From Alphaproteobacteria bacterium (GTDB lineage Bacteria; Pseudomonadota; Alphaproteobacteria; Rhizobiales; Devosiaceae): a stretch of 7,912 bases of DNA. Made by a program: the position numbers and the translations under genes. The notes under the pieces were generated by a model. It was not told where the DNA came from. It searched no databases and was given only the letters and a program-made list of their open reading frames with translations. The stretch's first letter is position 1. Each line of letters starts with the position of its first letter. Below are positions 5,909 to 7,912 of this stretch, piece by piece. The stretch lies in the NCBI GenBank assembly GCA_013152625.1, contig JAADFY010000039.1, forward strand, positions 3,123 through 11,034, written 5' to 3'.

Positions 5909-6084
5909 AGCGTGTCACCCGTTAAGTCACTGTTGACCCTAAGCTGATAGGGTTTGCCCAATGGTTTGGAAACCATGTTGAAGCAGAACGGGTTGCCCCT
6001 TGGGCGCCCGAACGCCGGACTATCCCGTGCGGTTTTTGCTCAAACGCCTTCCAGACCGCCGAAAACTTTTTTGGGGCAAGTTTT
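5909..6084. other. cpaB-cpaC intergenic region with hairpins
   Basis: No gene is supported in these 176 bp. They hold ACCCT-N8-AGGGT (5936-5953) and ATGGTTT-GG-AAACCAT (5961-5976), then the palindrome GGGCGCCC (6002-6009). None is followed by a T-run. They may mark a processing or attenuation point between the two pilus genes, or a remnant of a dispersed repeat. Confidence 0.4.
6062..6084 (+). promoter_or_regulatory. Stem-loop carrying the cpaC ribosome-binding stretch
   Basis: AAAACTT (6062-6068) and AAGTTTT (6078-6084) form a perfect 7-bp inverted repeat whose second arm ends at the base before the cpaC ATG. The only Shine-Dalgarno-like run, GGGG (6073-6076), lies in the 9-base loop. It could expose or restrict the initiation site. 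The effect is inferred from position only. Confidence 0.4.
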
Positions 6085-7497
6085 ATGCAGCAGGTCAAAA
6101 CACCGACGATTGGAAACCACCTTGGCTGGATGTTGGCAGCGCTGCTCGCGCTGGTCACATGGGTTGTTCCGGGCCTAAATCCGGCTCTGGCCCAGAGCGT
6201 GAACTACGACCTTTCAACCACGTCGGTTTTGCGGGTCAATCTGCCGGTGTCCCAGGCCATAACGGTTACCCTTTCCGCTCCTGTGGGGAAAATCGTCTCC
6301 GCAAATCCTGAAATTGCCGACGCCCAGCCCATCACCGACACCTCGATTTATCTGGTGGGCCGAGGCTTTGGCCGGACCACGGTTAATCTGTTTTCTGAAG
6401 AAGGCGTGCCCGTGGGGCTGCTTTCGGTGGAAGTGGCGGTAGACACCAAAGATATGTCCCGGTCCATCCGCGCCGCGGTCCCCTCTTCAAGGGTCAAGGT
6501 ACGCACGGTAAATGGCCGGGTGCACCTGTCCGGGACGGTGACCAATGCGATTTCCATGCAAAAAGTGCTCGATGTCGCCGCCCAGTATGGCAGTCCGGCA
6601 ATCATCAACACGGTAAACCTGACCGGCGGCCAGCAGGTAAATCTCGAGGTGCGCATCCTTGAGGCCCAGCGCGATGCCGGGCGTGAACTTGGCATTCAGC
6701 TAGGCGGGACCATTGGCGGTGTCAGCGCATCGATCGGCAGCGGTCCGGGCGACGTGACCACGGATTCAAAGTCCTTTGCGACCTTTATCACCAGCGTGCT
6801 GTCCGGCGTGACCGGTGTCAGCCTGAACGCCACCATCAACGCTCTGGAATCCAAGCGTCTGGTGCGAACCCTGGCCGAACCGAACCTGACCACACTTTCC
6901 GGCGTGACCGCCAGTTTTCTTGCGGGCGGGCAGGTGCCCATTCGGGTGGCGGATAACAACGGCAACGTAACTCTCAGTTATCGCGATTTTGGCGTGCGGC
7001 TGGTGTTTACGCCAGTTGTGTTAGGCGGCGACCGCATTCAGATCCAGCTCACCCCCGAAGTTAGCGGAATTGGCGGGTTCACCGCCTCAGGGGATCCGAT
7101 ATTCAACACCCGCACCCTCGATGCCACGGTCGAGCTTCGCGATGGGCAGAGTTTTGCGGTGGCTGGGCTTTTGCAAAACAGCAGTGAACTAAGCCAGAAC
7201 CAGTTGCCATGGATCGGCAGCATTCCGATTTTGGGCTCTCTGTTCAAATCCTCGGGTTTCCAAAAACGGGATACCGAACTGGTGGTGATCGTCACCCCGC
7301 GCCTGGTTCAGCCCAGCACCCCCGGCCAGCGGATCGCCACGCCATTGGATGCAACTAGACCGGCCAATGACGTGGAGTTCTTCGCTCTGGGACAAATGGA
7401 AGTCACCCCGAAAATGCTCAAGAATTTCCGCTCCGGCGCCGGTGTTGCCGGCCCTTATGGGTTCATTATTGATCTTGGCCCGGAGGCAGGCAAATGA
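6085..7497 (+). CDS. cpaC: Flp/Tad pilus secretin CpaC (RcpA-like)
   Basis: CpaC forms the outer-membrane secretin pore through which the Flp pilus leaves the cell. The 470-residue protein has a Sec signal peptide (hydrophobic 13-31, predicted cleavage after ALA 34-36). A pilus-formation N-terminal domain follows (about 40-118: VNLPVSQAITVTL...VGRGFGRTTVNLF). Next comes a BON-type domain (about 122-190: VHLSGTVTNA...) and the secretin domain (about 240-410) with LPWIGSIPILGSLFKS (374-389) and the terminal strand TELVVIVTPRLV (397-408). Length and order fit the family. Start ATG 6085 gives an immediate signal peptide. The upstream GGGG is a weak ribosome site sitting in a hairpin loop. The last codons overlap the next gene by four bases (ATGA), and GGAGG at 7482-7486 serves that gene, so the two are translationally coupled. 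Confidence 0.93.
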   Translation: MQQVKTPTIGNHLGWMLAALLALVTWVVPGLNPALAQSVNYDLSTTSVLRVNLPVSQAITVTLSAPVGKIVSANPEIADAQPITDTSIYLVGRGFGRTTVNLFSEEGVPVGLLSVEVAVDTKDMSRSIRAAVPSSRVKVRTVNGRVHLSGTVTNAISMQKVLDVAAQYGSPAIINTVNLTGGQQVNLEVRILEAQRDAGRELGIQLGGTIGGVSASIGSGPGDVTTDSKSFATFITSVLSGVTGVSLNATINALESKRLVRTLAEPNLTTLSGVTASFLAGGQVPIRVADNNGNVTLSYRDFGVRLVFTPVVLGGDRIQIQLTPEVSGIGGFTASGDPIFNTRTLDATVELRDGQSFAVAGLLQNSSELSQNQLPWIGSIPILGSLFKSSGFQKRDTELVVIVTPRLVQPSTPGQRIATPLDATRPANDVEFFALGQMEVTPKMLKNFRSGAGVAGPYGFIIDLGPEAGK

Positions 7498-7739
7498 GCG
7501 CGTCCAGAACCACAAAAATTACTGTTCGAACCGGGCTCGCCGTTTCACTGGCTTTGCTGATCAGCGGCTGCGGCTATGACTATTTGCAGCGCACTGACCG
7601 GGTTGGCTTTAGCGCCGGCGATGCGGTCAAAGCCAACCTCGAGGCCGCCACCACCGATCCCTCCGACCATACCATGTATGAGACCACGGGTCTGGGCAAG
7701 GATGGGGCGGTTGTCGAGGAAAACCCCGCGACCCCCTGA
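7494..7739 (+). CDS. Small predicted lipoprotein of the pilus locus
   Basis: This 81-residue protein has a lipoprotein signal: positively charged start, hydrophobic LAVSLALLISG and lipobox I-S-G-Cys26. The mature part is about 56 residues, hydrophilic, and begins GYDYLQRTDRVGFSAGDAVKAN. The 'DYL.R.D.V...AGDAV..N' pattern resembles small proteins of unknown function seen beside alphaproteobacterial pilus genes (recalled, not searched). It starts at the ATGA overlap with cpaC and has GGAGG seven bases upstream, so co-translation with the secretin is likely. A lipoprotein partner for secretin placement or a stand-in for CpaD is a reasonable guess. CpaD proper is roughly 200 residues with a different sequence, so I do not use that name. 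Stop at 7737-7739. Confidence 0.75.
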   Translation: MSASRTTKITVRTGLAVSLALLISGCGYDYLQRTDRVGFSAGDAVKANLEAATTDPSDHTMYETTGLGKDGAVVEENPATP

Positions 7740-7751
7740 TTTTTCGGGGTT
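7724..7751 (+). other. Hairpin overlapping the lipoprotein stop
   Basis: CCCCG at 7724-7728 (extendable to AACCCCG from 7722), or alternatively ACCCC at 7731-7735, can pair with the single partner CGGGGTT (7745-7751). The stop codon lies in the loop. No T-run follows, so a terminator role is uncertain. Confidence 0.3.
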
Positions 7752-7781
7752 GCTTCGTTGCTTTCACGCCTCGCAATGACG
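7751..7781 (-). repeat. Dispersed intergenic repeat, related CGTCATTGCGAGG type
   Basis: Read on the minus strand it begins CGTCATTGCGAGG (7769-7781) and ends AACGAAGCAA near 7751. This is the common alphaproteobacterial 'CGTCATTGCGAG...GAAGCAA' form (recalled). It points opposite to the hairpin repeat at 7813-7844, which also begins CGTCATT, so the two share an end and lie back to back 31 bp apart. Confidence 0.55.
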
Positions 7782-7812
7782 GCGATGAAGGAGCTATCGG
7801 ACTCCAATTTTT

Positions 7813-7844
7813 CGTCATTAACCGCTTCATGCGGGTAATCCAGT
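7813..7844 (+). repeat. Dispersed intergenic hairpin repeat, copy 2
   Basis: It matches copy 1 (3082-3113) at 29 of 32 positions. The stem ATTAaCCGC / GCGGgTAAT around loop TTCAT has one mismatch, while copy 1 is fully paired. Confidence 0.75.
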
Positions 7845-7912
7845 ACTGTTTCTGACCCCAAGCTCAGCGAGCTTCAACGCGAGCCGGCCCGTCGGCGAGG
7901 TGCGAACCCCTT
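7845..7912. other. Non-coding window end with short hairpin
   Basis: AAGCTC-AGC-GAGCTT (7860-7874) is a perfect 6-bp stem. No gene start is visible before the window ends, so the continuation of the pilus locus is not seen. The sequence reads like more dispersed-repeat DNA. Confidence 0.35.

Noticed and set aside
7494..7739. Naming the small lipoprotein CpaD
   Set aside because: It is far shorter than CpaD and shares no visible motif with it beyond the lipobox.
7860..7912. A tRNA-like structure at the window end
   Set aside because: Only a 6-bp hairpin is visible. No acceptor stem, anticodon arm or T-loop consensus could be drawn.

Overview
The window looks like a chromosomal segment of an alphaproteobacterium. 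This rests on three things: Caulobacter-type Flp/Tad pilus genes (cpaB, cpaC), a short-chain dehydrogenase that closely resembles Caulobacter D-xylose dehydrogenase, and intergenic repeats of the CGTCATT...AATCCAGT type that are familiar from alphaproteobacterial genomes. Base composition is moderately GC-rich. The genus cannot be fixed from the sequence.

Layout. 2-742 is the 3' part of a gene for a CoA-dependent acyltransferase-like protein, followed by a complete, diverged paralog at 831-2114. Both resemble the wax ester synthase/DGAT and condensation-domain superfamily. A D-xylose-dehydrogenase-like SDR follows at 2236-3012 on the same strand. A short non-coding stretch with a dispersed repeat (3082-3113) separates it from a divergent pair: a VOC/glyoxalase-like protein on the minus strand (3178-3558) and a tandem winged-helix HxlR-like regulator on the plus strand (3599-4138). 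Only 40 bp lie between their starts, and this gap holds an AT-rich imperfect dyad.

A 323-bp element with 20-bp terminal inverted repeats and flanking TA duplications (4138-4460) sits exactly in the stop codon of the regulator gene. It carries no recognisable transposase and reads as a MITE-like non-autonomous element. Downstream lies the start of a Flp/Tad pilus cluster: cpaB (4652-5908), cpaC (6085-7497) and a small lipoprotein gene (7494-7739) that overlaps cpaC by four bases. The window ends in non-coding repeat sequence.

How the parts work together. CpaC is the outer-membrane secretin, CpaB an inner-membrane-anchored periplasmic SAF-domain protein, and the lipoprotein probably an envelope partner. 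The motor and pilin genes are outside the window. The VOC/HxlR pair looks like a self-contained, locally regulated small-molecule response unit. The acyltransferases and SDR are probably metabolic and unrelated to the pilus.

The most unusual feature is the cytoplasmic tail of CpaB. It contains four exact-period 25-residue repeats whose basic heads resemble the RRxxxR loop of PilZ c-di-GMP receptors. The heads of repeats 2 and 3 are identical in protein yet differ at six synonymous positions.
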